58,893 nt of DNA from Acetobacter fabarum (GTDB taxonomy: Bacteria; Pseudomonadota; Alphaproteobacteria; Acetobacterales; Acetobacteraceae), in contig NZ_WOTG01000004.1 of the NCBI RefSeq assembly GCF_011516925.1, forward strand, positions 1 through 58,893. Direction: 5' to 3'. The translations under genes were made by a program, and so were the position numbers. This document shows positions 39,884 to 48,548 of this stretch, piece by piece (within the stretch, counting starts at the first letter, position 1; the number at the start of each line of letters is the position of its first letter). The notes under the pieces are model-generated. The model had not been told where the DNA came from. It was given only the letters and a program-made list of their open reading frames with translations, and did no database searches.

Positions 39884-41476
39884 ATGAGGAATGCAAGGCT
39901 TATGGTACTGAGGCGCTTTTTTGCACATGGCAAGACAAAAACCAGCCTGCCCGCACAGGGGCAACGCCAGAGGAACGGTCGGGTTTGTCTGTCCTTGCTC
40001 ATGCTCGGTAGCGCATTGACCGGCCTTGCAGCAGGGGGGGGCGCACAGGCGGCGGCAACATCCTCTGTTGTGGCGCGAGTCCCCAGCCCCTTCCATCCTG
40101 ACCAGACAGACAGGGCTTTTCTGGCGGATCTGGAGCACCGGACCTTCCTGTGGTTCTGGGATTCGGCAGACCCCGCAACCGGGCTGGTGCCCGACCGCTA
40201 CCCATCGGACCAGACCCAGTCCAGCGTTGCGTCCATTGGCTTTGCGCTGACCGCCTACGGCATTGGTGCGGACCGGGGCTACATTAACCGCCAGCAGGCC
40301 GTGGACCGGACCCTGACAACCCTGCGCTACCTGTGGAAGCTCCCCCAGAACGACAGCGCGGACAAAGCTGCGGGCTTCCATGGCTTTTTCTACCACTTCC
40401 TCAAGCGTGAGAACGGGCTGCGCCTTAACCCGGATATTGAACTGTCGAGCATAGACACGGCCCTGCTCATGCAGGGGGTGCTGTTTACGACCAGTTACTA
40501 CACGCATGATTCCGCCGCCGAGGCCGAAATACGCGACCTGGCCGCCAAGCTGTTCAACCGCGTGGACTGGCGCTGGATGCTGCGCCCGGATAACCGGCTG
40601 AGCATGGGCTGGTCGCCCGAGCGTGGCTTTTTATCCAATTACTGGGAAGGGTATAATGAGGGCATGATGCTGTATGTGATGGGCCTTGGCTCCACCACGC
40701 ATCCGCTCGACCCGACATCATGGCAGGCATGGATTTCCACCAACAAGAGCCGTTGGGGCGAATCCTATGGCCAGACCTTCCTCAACTTCGCCCCCCTGTT
40801 CGGCCACCAGTACACCCATGCATGGATCGACTTCCGGGGTATCAAGGATGATTGGAGCCGTTCGGCCGGGATTGATTATTTTGAAAACAGCCGCCGCGCC
40901 GTGTACGCCCAGCAGGGCTACGCGACCCAAAACCCCGGCAAATGGCAGGATTACGGGCCAAATATCTGGGGCCTGACAGCAAGTGACGGCCCGGCAGAAA
41001 CCACAAAGGTGGAAAACGGCCAGCAGCGCAAGTTCATGGCCTATACCGCCCGTGGCGTCGGGCGTGACTACACGCTTGATGATGGCACACTGGCCCCAAC
41101 AGCGGCGGGTGGCTCCGTAGCGTTTGCGCCAGAACTGGCCATTCCCGCCCTGCGCACCATGCGCGACAAATACGGGGACCGCATCTACAGCACTTACGGC
41201 TTTGTAGATGCCTTCAACCCCAGCTACCATGATGGCAAACAGGCCTACTGGGCGGATGATACCTATATTGGCATCGACCAGGGGCCCATTCTGCTCATGG
41301 TGGAAAACTGGCGGGATGGCATGGTGTGGAACACCATGAAGGATAACCCCATTATCTGCCGTGGCCTGCTGCGCGCGGGCTTTAGAGGGGGCTGGCTGAC
41401 CACCCGCCACGGGATTGTGGACCATGATGATGCCGTGCGGCTCAAGCAGCAGCAGACACAGACCAAGGCAGGTTAG
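39884..41476 (+). CDS. Exported glycoamylase-like glycoside hydrolase (GH144-like beta-1,2-glucanase)
   Basis: The protein has 530 residues from ATG 39884. A hydrophobic signal (VCLSLLMLGSALTGLAAGGGAQAAA, about residues 33-57) directs it to the periplasm or outside. The rest is one (alpha/alpha)6 barrel of the glycoamylase-like family (PF10091, related to GH144): FLADLEHRTFLWFWDSADPATGLVPDRYP, SVASIGFALTAYGIG, GFFYHFLKRENGLR, ELSSIDTALLMQGVLF, WSPERGFLSNYWEGYNEGMMLYVMGLGS, FAPLFGHQYTHAWIDFRGIKDDW and NIWGLTASDGP. Characterised GH144 enzymes cut beta-1,2-glucan. A function on osmoregulated periplasmic glucan or on a secreted polysaccharide is inferred; opgC is 8.6 kb away. The exact substrate cannot be read from sequence. 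Confidence 0.85.
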   Translation: MRNARLMVLRRFFAHGKTKTSLPAQGQRQRNGRVCLSLLMLGSALTGLAAGGGAQAAATSSVVARVPSPFHPDQTDRAFLADLEHRTFLWFWDSADPATGLVPDRYPSDQTQSSVASIGFALTAYGIGADRGYINRQQAVDRTLTTLRYLWKLPQNDSADKAAGFHGFFYHFLKRENGLRLNPDIELSSIDTALLMQGVLFTTSYYTHDSAAEAEIRDLAAKLFNRVDWRWMLRPDNRLSMGWSPERGFLSNYWEGYNEGMMLYVMGLGSTTHPLDPTSWQAWISTNKSRWGESYGQTFLNFAPLFGHQYTHAWIDFRGIKDDWSRSAGIDYFENSRRAVYAQQGYATQNPGKWQDYGPNIWGLTASDGPAETTKVENGQQRKFMAYTARGVGRDYTLDDGTLAPTAAGGSVAFAPELAIPALRTMRDKYGDRIYSTYGFVDAFNPSYHDGKQAYWADDTYIGIDQGPILLMVENWRDGMVWNTMKDNPIICRGLLRAGFRGGWLTTRHGIVDHDDAVRLKQQQTQTKAG

Positions 41477-41493
41477 GTCAGGGCAAGGCCCGC

Positions 41494-41528
41494 GGCCGGG
41501 AAAGTAAAAACAGACTTCTTTCCCGGCC
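41494..41528. terminator. Hairpin between convergent glucanase and lipoprotein genes
   Basis: GGCCGGGAAAG pairs perfectly with CTTTCCCGGCC (11 bases) across a 13-base loop. It lacks a T-tract on the plus strand, so efficiency is uncertain. Confidence 0.6.
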
Positions 41529-41534
41529 TATCGG

Positions 41535-42026
41535 TTAGTATTTTTCGGCCTGTATGGGCGCGCTAAGGGGCTCGCGATGATTTTTTTCGTCATCCGTGTC
41601 ATGGCTCAGGCGGTATAGCCTGTACACGTCGGGGTCATCCTTATCGAGTTTGTGCATTTTGATCCGGATGCTCTCGCCGTACACATCATCTGCGGAGGTG
41701 GAGAGATCCACAATCGTGCCGACCAGACCACCGGCCACCATATTGCCGAAAATCCAGCCTGCGTTGTGGCTTTCATCCACACCGGTAACGGGGGCATAAC
41801 CGGGCTTCTGGCACCGAATGATCAGGTTGTTGTGGCTCTTGGCAACCGTAAATTCGCCCGGCGTATGGAATGTGCTGATCGGTTTGCCCGCTCTGGTTAC
41901 GTCGCAGACAGCCCCCGGAGGGTCAGAGTTGATGGAGATGGTCTGCTTGGGAGGTTCCAGAATTGTTGCACAGCCTGATAATGCCATCAGACCCAGTAAA
42001 AAGAGTTTCTGCTGAGATTTTTGCAT
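41535..42026 (-). CDS. Lipoprotein with a PEGA-like domain
   Basis: The 163-residue protein begins with a lipoprotein signal, KLFLLGLMALSGC, the LSGC lipobox placing the lipidated Cys near residue 19. The next part, ISINSDPPGAVCDVTRAGKPISTFHTPGEFTVAKSHNNLIIRCQKPGYAP, resembles PEGA or carboxypeptidase-regulatory-like domains often found in envelope lipoproteins, then WIFGNMVAGGLVGTIVDLSTSADDVYGESIRIKM. The open frame extends to 42113, but those extra residues would bury the signal. It is likely anchored in the outer or inner membrane on the periplasmic side; the function is unknown. It ends next to the glucanase terminator. Confidence 0.75.
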   Translation of the reverse strand: MQKSQQKLFLLGLMALSGCATILEPPKQTISINSDPPGAVCDVTRAGKPISTFHTPGEFTVAKSHNNLIIRCQKPGYAPVTGVDESHNAGWIFGNMVAGGLVGTIVDLSTSADDVYGESIRIKMHKLDKDDPDVYRLYRLSHDTDDEKNHREPLSAPIQAEKY

Positions 42027-42167
42027 ATTCCGGAACCTAGAAATTATTTTCAAAATCAATACAAAATAATTTGTTACCGGACTATAGCGCGCCCCAGCAT
42101 AGATGAACAGCATACTCTGTCCTGAGTCCTGCTGTTCATTCTCTGCTTTGGGGGAATCTGTTGTGTT

Positions 42168-42560
42168 TTATCCTTGGTAAGATGCAATTTCGATCAGGTT
42201 TTCATCCGGATCGTGGCAGTAAACCGAGGTAATGGGGCCAATGGCGCCAAGGCGGGCGACGGGGCCATCCACAATGGTAATGCCGCAGTTCTTCAGGTGC
42301 TCTACCACGTCATCACTGGTAATGGCGGTAATAAAGCACAGGTCATTACCACCGGGCAGGGCATGGGTTGCCGTGTCCCAGCCGGTGGCATCGTGCGGGC
42401 GGAGGTTAAGTTTCTGCCCGCCAAAGCGCAGGGCGGTGCGGTTGTTGCGCCCGTATTCTTCCCGCTCCATGCCAAGTACACGCTGGTACCATGATGCGGA
42501 AATTTCGACATCGCGCACGGTCAGGACAACATGATCCAGACGATCGACTGTAAAGCGCAT
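42168..42560 (-). CDS. VOC (glyoxalase/dioxygenase) superfamily protein
   Basis: The 130-residue protein has the paired beta-alpha-beta-beta-beta modules of the vicinal oxygen chelate fold. Metal-binding candidates are His in RLDHVVLTVRDVE and Glu in ENLIEIASYQ at the end; other blocks are WYQRVLGM, HALPGGNDLCFIT and GPVARLGAIGPITSVYCHDPDEN. It looks most like the virulence-protein/YfaE-like glyoxalase subgroup of unknown substrate. Upstream start codons in frame are possible, but MRFTVDRLDHVVL is the natural beginning. It is the last gene after fumarase on the minus strand, with 67 bases between them. Confidence 0.85.
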   Translation of the reverse strand: MRFTVDRLDHVVLTVRDVEISASWYQRVLGMEREEYGRNNRTALRFGGQKLNLRPHDATGWDTATHALPGGNDLCFITAITSDDVVEHLKNCGITIVDGPVARLGAIGPITSVYCHDPDENLIEIASYQG

Positions 42561-42627
42561 GAAAACCACACAGCTCCTCTTCTGTCTGCCCCGCCATGGT
42601 GTGGCGGCGGGGCAGCCCCGGTGGGGG

Positions 42628-44283
42628 TTACAGTTCAGCGTAGAAGTCGTTGCCTTTATCATCAATAACAATAAAGGCGGGAAAATCCTCTACCTCGATC
42701 TTCCACACTGCTTCCATGCCCAGTTCGGGGTATTCCAGCACCTCCACCTTGCGGATGCAGTCCTTGGCCAGCCGGGCGGCGGGGCCACCAACGGAGCCGA
42801 GGTAGAAGCCGCCGTATTGCTGGCATGCATCCCGCACGGCCTTGGAGCGGTTGCCCTTGGCAAGCATAACGTAGGAACCGCCATTGGCCTGCAATTCGGC
42901 CACGTACGAATCCATGCGCCCGGCCGTTGTGGGGCCAAAGGAGCCTGTGGGCATGCCAGCGGGCGTTTTGGCCGGGCCTGCGTAGTAAACGGGGTGGTCT
43001 TTCAGGTACTGGGGCAGGCCCTCGCCGCGCTGGAGCCGCTCACGGAACTTGGCATGCGCAATATCACGCGCAACAACCACGGTGCCGGTCAGGGCCAGCC
43101 GGGTCTTGACCGGGTATTGCGAGAGGGTCTTGCGGATTTCATCCATCGGGCGGTTGAGGTCAATGCGCACGGCTTCGCCCTCAAGGTGTTCGTCCGTGGT
43201 TTCGGGCAGGAAGCGCGCGGGGTCGTGTTCAAGATGTTCCAGAAAGAACCCTTCCGCCGTGACCCGCGCCTTGATCTGCCGGTCGGCGGAGCAGGAAACA
43301 CCAATCCCCACGGGGAGGGAAGCCCCATGCCGGGGCAGGCGCACCACGCGCACGTCGTGGCAGAAATACTTGCCGCCAAATTGCGCGCCAATGCCCAGCT
43401 TGCGGGTAAGCTCAAGCACCTTCTGCTCCATCTCCAGATCACGGAAGGCGTGGCCGGTCATGTCGCCTTTGGTGGGCAGGGCGTCATACCAGTGGGTGGA
43501 GGCCAGTTTTACGGTCTTGAGCGTCTGCTCGGCGGACATGCCGCCAATAACAATGGCAAGGTGGTAAGGCGGGCAGGCGGAGGTGCCCAGCGTGCGCACC
43601 TTTGTGTCCAGCCAGTCCAGCAACTGCTGCTCGGACCCCAGCAGGGCGCGTGTTTCCTGGAACAGGAAGGTCTTGTTGGCCGAGCCGCCACCCTTGGCCA
43701 CAAACATCAGGTCCATCTGCTCGTCATGCACACCAGCGGGGCTGGCGAAGATGTCGCATTGCACGGGCAGGTTGGTGCCGGTGTTCTTTTCCTCGAACAT
43801 GGTGAGCGGGGCCATCTGCGAATAGCGCAGGTTGGTGCGGGTATAGGTTTCGTACACACCGCGGGAAAAGGCGATTTCCTCGTTCCCTTCCACCCAGACG
43901 CGCTGGCCTTTTTTACCAAATACAATGGCGGTCCCGGTGTCCTGGCACATGGGCAGGATGCCCCCTGCGGCAATGCAGGCGTTCTTGAGCAGGTCAAGCG
44001 CTACAAAGCGGTCATTGTCCGAGGCTTCGGGGTCTTTGAGGATATTGGCCAGTTTCTGCAGGTGCGAAGGGCGCAGGAAATGCGCAACCTCATGGAAGGC
44101 GCGGGCTGTCAGTTCGGTCAGCGCCTCGGGGGTAACGTGCAGAACGGTTTTGCCACCGCAATGCGATGTGCTGACACCACCTGCAATATCCACCTTGCGG
44201 TATTCTGTTGTGTCCTCCCCCAGAGGGAACAGGGGGGAATAGGCAAACTCTGGCAGTGGGGGGCGGGGGGGCTGGCTGGTCAT
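42628..44283 (-). CDS. fumA: Class I (iron-sulphur) fumarate hydratase
   Basis: The 551-residue enzyme is the oxygen-sensitive type I fumarase, interconverting fumarate and malate in the TCA cycle. The alpha region (about 60-340) carries [20 protein letters not shown] with one cluster Cys, [14 protein letters not shown], and [51 protein letters not shown]. The beta region ends with [21 protein letters not shown] text ([17 protein letters not shown]), [12 protein letters not shown] and [20 protein letters not shown]. The frame is open to 44631, but [31 protein letters not shown] is the natural start. The gene is followed by the VOC gene and preceded by sspB at 49 bases. I use fumA for the family; fumB is equally possible. 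Confidence 0.95.
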   Translation of the reverse strand: MTSQPPRPPLPEFAYSPLFPLGEDTTEYRKVDIAGGVSTSHCGGKTVLHVTPEALTELTARAFHEVAHFLRPSHLQKLANILKDPEASDNDRFVALDLLKNACIAAGGILPMCQDTGTAIVFGKKGQRVWVEGNEEIAFSRGVYETYTRTNLRYSQMAPLTMFEEKNTGTNLPVQCDIFASPAGVHDEQMDLMFVAKGGGSANKTFLFQETRALLGSEQQLLDWLDTKVRTLGTSACPPYHLAIVIGGMSAEQTLKTVKLASTHWYDALPTKGDMTGHAFRDLEMEQKVLELTRKLGIGAQFGGKYFCHDVRVVRLPRHGASLPVGIGVSCSADRQIKARVTAEGFFLEHLEHDPARFLPETTDEHLEGEAVRIDLNRPMDEIRKTLSQYPVKTRLALTGTVVVARDIAHAKFRERLQRGEGLPQYLKDHPVYYAGPAKTPAGMPTGSFGPTTAGRMDSYVAELQANGGSYVMLAKGNRSKAVRDACQQYGGFYLGSVGGPAARLAKDCIRKVEVLEYPELGMEAVWKIEVEDFPAFIVIDDKGNDFYAEL

Positions 44284-44332
44284 GGTCGTGTCTCTACTCT
44301 CTCCGTCGGCCTGACCCCCGCGCACCGGGGGC

Positions 44333-44866
44333 TCAGGCTGGTGATGGTCCCTTGCGGCGGAAGGCGTCAAGGCTGACAACCTGGGAAGAGGAGTCGCCCT
44401 GTGCTTCCGCACTCTCTCCGGCATCGGCCGGCGTGTGGTCTGTGGGTGCGGGCTCCTCATCCTCCACCGGCTCAAAATGCAGGTTGAAGTGGATGGAGGG
44501 GTCTGCAAACCCGGTAATCGCCCGGACGGGAATGACCAGAATGGACCCAACACCCCCAAAGGACAGACCAACGGACACAATACCGGCATCGCGGTCCACG
44601 TTGAGGTCCCAGAACTGGTGTTGGAGCACAATGGTCATCTCGTGCGGGTACTGGGCACGGAGCCGGTCGGGAATTTGCACGCCAGACAGGTCCGTGCGGA
44701 AACTCAGATAGAAATGGTGCTCGCCTGCAAGCCCTTCGCGGCTCACATGTTCGAGTGCTTTGAGCATGACGTCCCTGTAGGCTTCCTCCAACCACTGGTC
44801 GTAGGGCAGCAGGCTGGGGGGGAGGGTACCGTCATTTCCCGGGGTATTGTTGTGGTCATCAGCCAT
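44333..44866 (-). CDS. sspB: ClpXP adaptor SspB (alphaproteobacterial type)
   Basis: The 177-residue protein binds the ssrA tag on stalled-translation products and delivers them to ClpXP. The start at 44866 has AAGGAG seven bases before the ATG; an open frame continuing to 45016 is rejected. The folded domain spans residues about 18-120 ([71 protein letters not shown]-like [24 protein letters not shown]). The acidic tail to residue 160 ends with [18 protein letters not shown], the short XB motif that docks to ClpX. In Caulobacter, SspB-alpha works with the AANDNFAEEFAVAA tag. The ssrA gene itself is 205 bases upstream on the same strand. Confidence 0.92.
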   Translation of the reverse strand: MADDHNNTPGNDGTLPPSLLPYDQWLEEAYRDVMLKALEHVSREGLAGEHHFYLSFRTDLSGVQIPDRLRAQYPHEMTIVLQHQFWDLNVDRDAGIVSVGLSFGGVGSILVIPVRAITGFADPSIHFNLHFEPVEDEEPAPTDHTPADAGESAEAQGDSSSQVVSLDAFRRKGPSPA

Positions 44867-45071
44867 GCTTGGTCTCCTTGCTTCAGCCGTCTGGGGGCGG
44901 CTGGCCATACGTATCACTCTAGCGTCAGCCATGCGCGAAAGGTTCGGCCAGTGCAAGCGCCAAGGCCTGCCTGCGGCCATGCCGCAGGGCAGGGGCCGGG
45001 TGGGCCGCCACAGCACATACGGGCCATGCCTCAGGGCGTGGCGGAATATAATAGGGGAAAAATGGCATGAA

Positions 45072-45375
45072 GTGGGAGGGCTTCTGTTGCCCGGTGCCCT
45101 CCCGAACCGCGCTTATTGCTTATGCAGCAACAGCGAGCACCTCAGTGTTATCATTGGCACTTGTAAAATTAGCCCGATAACGGTGGTACAATACCGGGCA
45201 AAAAAGATGTCTTTACTGCGCGTGTCGAGCCTGTTTCGTCCCCATCTGTCCGGGTCTTGCGATCCGGATTTATGGTGGAGACGCCGGGTACCGCCCCCGG
45301 GTCCACTACGCCTATGCCACATCCCGTTTATTGCCATAGCCGCAAGAAATCTTCCGGCACCCCACACATAGGAAC
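45072..45375 (-). ncRNA. ssrA: Two-piece (circularly permuted) transfer-messenger RNA
   Basis: On the minus strand the acceptor piece comes first (about 45375-45273) and ends GGCGTCTCCACCA, a tRNA-like T arm (GACCCGGGGGCGGTACCCGG) and 3' acceptor strand. A 29-base spacer with a small CCGG hairpin (45272-45244) is removed. The coding piece starts at 45243 with GGGGACGAAACAGGCTCGAC, the classic tmRNA 5' end, and pairs with CGTCTCC. The tag is read from 45158 to 45123 as ANDNTEVLAVAA and stops with TAA at 45122-45120. The piece ends in a GGGAGGGC/GCCCTCCC hairpin near 45074-45103. This is the alphaproteobacterial layout. The 5' border of the acceptor piece (45375) is approximate. Confidence 0.93.
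45120..45158 (-). other. ssrA: tmRNA tag reading frame (ANDNTEVLAVAA)
   Basis: The codons GCC AAT GAT AAC ACT GAG followed by GTG CTC GCT GTT GCT GCA and TAA encode the degradation tag. The AVAA end recruits ClpXP, and AND at the start is the part recognised by SspB-alpha in related bacteria. Confidence 0.9.
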
Positions 45376-45512
45376 TTGGCTTCCAAAATGCAAGCGCCTG
45401 CAGGTCTTTCTGCCTTCCCCGTGTGGGGGTATGCCTGCTACAACCGCGCGCATACACGCGGGCCTACCGTGTGCGCTGTCTGTTTTTTTCTAGCATGGTG
45501 GAGATCCTGCGC

Positions 45513-46430
45513 ATGTCACTGACCGAAGCACAACGCGCCGAAATTGCGGCCCACGGGCAGGAAACATTCTCCACCCGCCGCCCGACCGTGGCAGCACTTG
45601 AAGCCATGCTGTACGCCCCGCAGGAAGTGCTCGACCACGGCTTTTTGCGCGTGATCGACTATATGGGCGATGATGCGGCCATTGTGCAGGCGGCCCGTGT
45701 TTCCTACGGCCGGGGCACGCGCAAGGTATCGGAAGATGCCGGGCTGATCCGCTACCTGATGCGGCACCGCCATTCCTCCCCGTTTGAAATGTGCGAGATC
45801 AAGTTCCACGTCAAACTGCCCATTTTTGTAGCGCGGCAGTGGATTCGCCACCGTATGGCGAGCGTGAACGAGTATTCGGCCCGCTACTCCATTCTGGATA
45901 GCGAGTTCTATCTGCCCGACCCCGCCCACATGGCTGCCCAGAGCGAGGTCAACCGTCAGGGCCGGGGCGAGATTCTGGCCCCAGAAGCCGCCGCCGAGGT
46001 GCTGGACATCCTGCGTGAAGACGCCATGCGCACTTACCGCGACTACGAGCGCATGCTGGACGGGGAAAACGGCTACGGCCTTGCGCGTGAGCTGGGGCGC
46101 ATCAACCTGACGCTGAACACCTACACGCAGTGGTACTGGAAGATCGACCTGCATAACCTCATGCACTTCCTCGCCCTGCGCATTGACCCCCACGCACAGT
46201 ACGAAATTCGTGTGTATGCCGAAGCCATGCTGAAAATCCTGCATGCATGGGTGCCCACCACCGCCGCCGCGTTTGAGGAGTACCGGCGCGGGGCGGTGAC
46301 ATTCTCGGCCTCCATGATGGCGGTTGTCCGCCGCATGCTGGCGGGCGAGGTTGTGGAGCAGGCTGGCTCGGGCCTGAGCCGCCGTGAGTGGGATGAAATG
46401 ATGGCCACCCTGCAAACCCCCACCCCCTGA
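45513..46430 (+). CDS. thyX: Flavin-dependent thymidylate synthase ThyX
   Basis: The 305-residue enzyme makes dTMP from dUMP using FAD and methylene-tetrahydrofolate, without the dihydrofolate product of ThyA. The signature RHRxxSxNxxSxR is present as [14 protein letters not shown] near residue 118, and [31 protein letters not shown] directly before it. [45 protein letters not shown] is the second family block. The start at 45513 has GTGGAG nine bases upstream; an ATG at 45495 is less likely. It is monocistronic, divergent from ssrA, with its own strong terminator. Confidence 0.97.
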   Translation: MSLTEAQRAEIAAHGQETFSTRRPTVAALEAMLYAPQEVLDHGFLRVIDYMGDDAAIVQAARVSYGRGTRKVSEDAGLIRYLMRHRHSSPFEMCEIKFHVKLPIFVARQWIRHRMASVNEYSARYSILDSEFYLPDPAHMAAQSEVNRQGRGEILAPEAAAEVLDILREDAMRTYRDYERMLDGENGYGLARELGRINLTLNTYTQWYWKIDLHNLMHFLALRIDPHAQYEIRVYAEAMLKILHAWVPTTAAAFEEYRRGAVTFSASMMAVVRRMLAGEVVEQAGSGLSRREWDEMMATLQTPTP

Positions 46431-46470
46431 GCTGGCGCGGGGCGCATTGCAGCCCAACCTGTTTTTATGC

Positions 46471-46508
46471 GAGCGCCGTGGGGCCTGCCCCTCCGGCGCT
46501 CATTTTTT
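46471..46508 (+). terminator. Terminator of thyX
   Basis: GAGCGCCG pairs with CGGCGCTC, with inner GGGGCC/GCCCC pairing, followed by ATTTTTTA. Confidence 0.85.
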
Positions 46509-46705
46509 ATCAAGACATCTGCATTAAATCTGGACGGACTTGACGCCTGTCCTGTCAAACGCCGCAGCAGCAGGCCATAAACAGGGCAGCGCTCGGGTTT
46601 GTATTGCCGTGCGCCATGTTTGCCTGCCATGCTCGCCCTACCCGCAAGCCCGGTTCCGGGGGACGGCAAGACCGTAGGATTTCTGGGGAATTATAAGGAG
46701 CATTC

Positions 46706-46996
46706 ATGTCTTGTCCCAACCGGCGTTCTGCCCGCCTTGCCCTGTCCGCCTTTGCCTGTGCGTTCACATTGATGGCAGCGGGCCTGCCAGCCCGGGCCGA
46801 TACGGCGCGCGAACAGCAGACCAAAGCCTGCAAGGGCGATGCCCTGCGCCTGTGCGCCTTTGCCATTCCCAATGAAAAAAGAATTACAGCCTGCATGGAG
46901 CGCAAAAAAGACAAGCTCAGCCCCGCCTGCCGTGCGTATTTCAAGGACACACCAGCCCCGCAGGCCAAGGCTAAAACGCCCCAGCCCAAGCGCTAG
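46706..46996 (+). CDS. Small exported cysteine-rich protein
   Basis: The 96-residue protein has a signal peptide (RLALSAFACAFTLMAAGLPARA) and a mature part with four cysteines in the pattern CKGDALRLC, ITACMERKKDKLSPAC. This is the repeat unit of Cys-rich GLG1-like domains seen in many short alphaproteobacterial exported proteins; one repeat is present. The tail is Lys/Pro-rich and basic. A GGAG site sits ten bases before the ATG. The cysteines probably form two disulphides in the periplasm. Function unknown. Confidence 0.8.
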   Translation: MSCPNRRSARLALSAFACAFTLMAAGLPARADTAREQQTKACKGDALRLCAFAIPNEKRITACMERKKDKLSPACRAYFKDTPAPQAKAKTPQPKR

Positions 46997-47170
46997 GCTA
47001 TACCGGTTCCGGTATTGGGCCTGACATTTGGCCCCATATCTGGGCTGCTATGGAGCGGCTGCGTGTGAGGGGCTGTTGAGTGGGCAGGATGCCTGCCGGG
47101 TGACCCTTTGGCATAAGGTCTGCCCATGGCCCGTGCTGGGGCTTTTGCGGCGGTCTGCGCGGGCCTGATG

Positions 47171-47202
47171 CCTTGCGGGCAGGGAGCGTCCGGCCCGCAA
47201 GG
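47171..47202 (-). terminator. Hairpin after mrp
   Basis: CCTTGCGGGC pairs perfectly with GCCCGCAAGG (10 bases). It lies 15 bases beyond the mrp stop on the minus strand. No T-tract is seen, so it could be Rho-dependent or an RNA-stability element. Confidence 0.5.
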
Positions 47203-47216
47203 TGCAGGGGGTGGTT

Positions 47217-48362
47217 TTAGGCCTGCATGGTCTGTATGGCCGTGGCCACGGTGTGGGCAATGGCGCGCCATGCCTTGCCGCCTTCGCTCTGGGGTGCGCC
47301 AATAACCAGCGGTACGCCACTATCCGCGCTGGAGCGGATGTCTGCCAGCAGCGGCACTTCCCCCAGAAAGGGAACCCCCATGGCTTCGGCCTCGCGCCGT
47401 GCGCCGCCATGGCCAAACAGCTCTGTATTATGCCCGCAGTTGGGGCAGCAGAAGTAGGACATGTTCTCCACCAGCCCCAGCACCGGCACCTTGACCTTTT
47501 CAAACATGGTCACGCCCCGGCGGGCGTCGATCAGGGCGATGTCCTGCGGGGTGGAGACAATAACAGCCCCGCTCAGCGGCACCTTCTGGGTGAGCGAGAG
47601 ATGGGCGTCCCCCGTGCCCGGCGGCAGGTCCACCACCATGACATCCAGATTGCCCCAGTCCACATCGGTCAGCAGCTGGTTGATCGCGCCCATAACCATG
47701 GGGCCACGCCAGATCATGGCGGCTTTTTCGTCCACCAGCATGCCAAGGGAGACGGCACGGATACCCCATGCCTGAACGGGTTGCAGGCGGCCTTCCACAA
47801 CCTCTGGCTTGCCCGTTGTGCCCAGCATGCGGTGCAGGGAGGGGCCATGAATATCGGCATCCAGCAGGCCGGTTTTCAGCCCTTCCATGCCCAGCCCTAC
47901 GGCAAGGTTGACTGCGGTGGTGGACTTGCCCACCCCACCCTTGCCCGAGGCCACGGCAATAATGGTTTTAACACCGGGCAGCACGGGGGCATCGGGCGCT
48001 GCGGGTGTGCCCCCAAGCGGGCGGTGCCCGCCGGCAGCCGGTTGGGCCGCGGCGGGTGCGCTGCGCTGTGGGCGGGTGTTTGGCTCCGGCGCACCTGCGG
48101 GGCGGTGCGCGGTCAGGATAAGGGTGGCGCTGGTGATGTTGGGCAGGGTTTGCAGCTTTTGGGCGGCTTCATCACACAGGCCGGACAGCTCGGGGGCCTG
48201 CTCGCGCGGGACGGCCAGCGTCAGGGTCAGGCGGCCGGTATCATCCACCATGCAGCTTTCCAGTCGCCCGGCGCTGGCAAGGGAAAGCCCGGTCTGTGGC
48301 GTTCTGATGGTCCTGAGAAGGTCCATCAGTGTGTCAGAAGAAAAAGGAGCAGTCTGCGCCAA
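47217..48362 (-). CDS. mrp: Mrp/ApbC iron-sulphur cluster carrier ATPase
   Basis: The 381-residue P-loop protein moves Fe-S clusters to target enzymes. Residues 1-90 are a MIP18-type (DUF59) domain (LMDLLRTIRTPQTGLSLASAGRLESCMV, TLTLAVPREQAPELSGL). A Pro/Ala linker (about 90-130) joins it to the ATPase with the deviant Walker A SGKGGVGKST (near 140), DADIHGPSLHRMLG, VVDLPPGTGDAHLSL and the cluster-binding CCPNCGHNTELFG (near 315). Length and order are normal. It may serve the many Fe-S enzymes of this window (AcnA, fumarase, IlvD, ThiC), an inference from function, not position. It is divergent from opgC. Confidence 0.95.
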   Translation of the reverse strand: MAQTAPFSSDTLMDLLRTIRTPQTGLSLASAGRLESCMVDDTGRLTLTLAVPREQAPELSGLCDEAAQKLQTLPNITSATLILTAHRPAGAPEPNTRPQRSAPAAAQPAAGGHRPLGGTPAAPDAPVLPGVKTIIAVASGKGGVGKSTTAVNLAVGLGMEGLKTGLLDADIHGPSLHRMLGTTGKPEVVEGRLQPVQAWGIRAVSLGMLVDEKAAMIWRGPMVMGAINQLLTDVDWGNLDVMVVDLPPGTGDAHLSLTQKVPLSGAVIVSTPQDIALIDARRGVTMFEKVKVPVLGLVENMSYFCCPNCGHNTELFGHGGARREAEAMGVPFLGEVPLLADIRSSADSGVPLVIGAPQSEGGKAWRAIAHTVATAIQTMQA

Positions 48363-48383
48363 GGGTCTTGTCCTGTGCCGTGG

Positions 48384-48460
48384 GGGTTATAACACCGTAC
48401 TTGGGGGAAGATACGGCAAAGAGGGGCGCGCCATTGGGGGCGGCCATGGGTTATAACGCC
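48384..48460. promoter_or_regulatory. Two copies of GGGTTATAACRCC between mrp and opgC
   Basis: GGGTTATAACACC (48384-48396) and GGGTTATAACGCC (48448-48460) are 64 bases apart in the divergent spacer. Each contains the palindrome GTTATAAC. They may be binding sites for one regulator of either gene; no factor is recognised. Confidence 0.4.
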
Positions 48461-48548
48461 TTTTTTCTGGCACATACAGGGTGGTATGGGTAGAGGAACA
48501 GCCGGGGAATAACCAACGGGCGAGGCAGGGCCGTGCCGAAAGGGTAAG

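Noticed and set aside
39605..40507. A 300-codon minus-strand frame over the glucanase 5' end and spacer
   Set aside because: It overlaps the signal peptide and conserved barrel of a recognised enzyme, and its own product is low-complexity with no domain.
45015..45420. A protein-coding gene in the space before thyX
   Set aside because: Open frames here are explained by the tmRNA; its conserved 5' end, T arm, CCA and tag codons are all readable.
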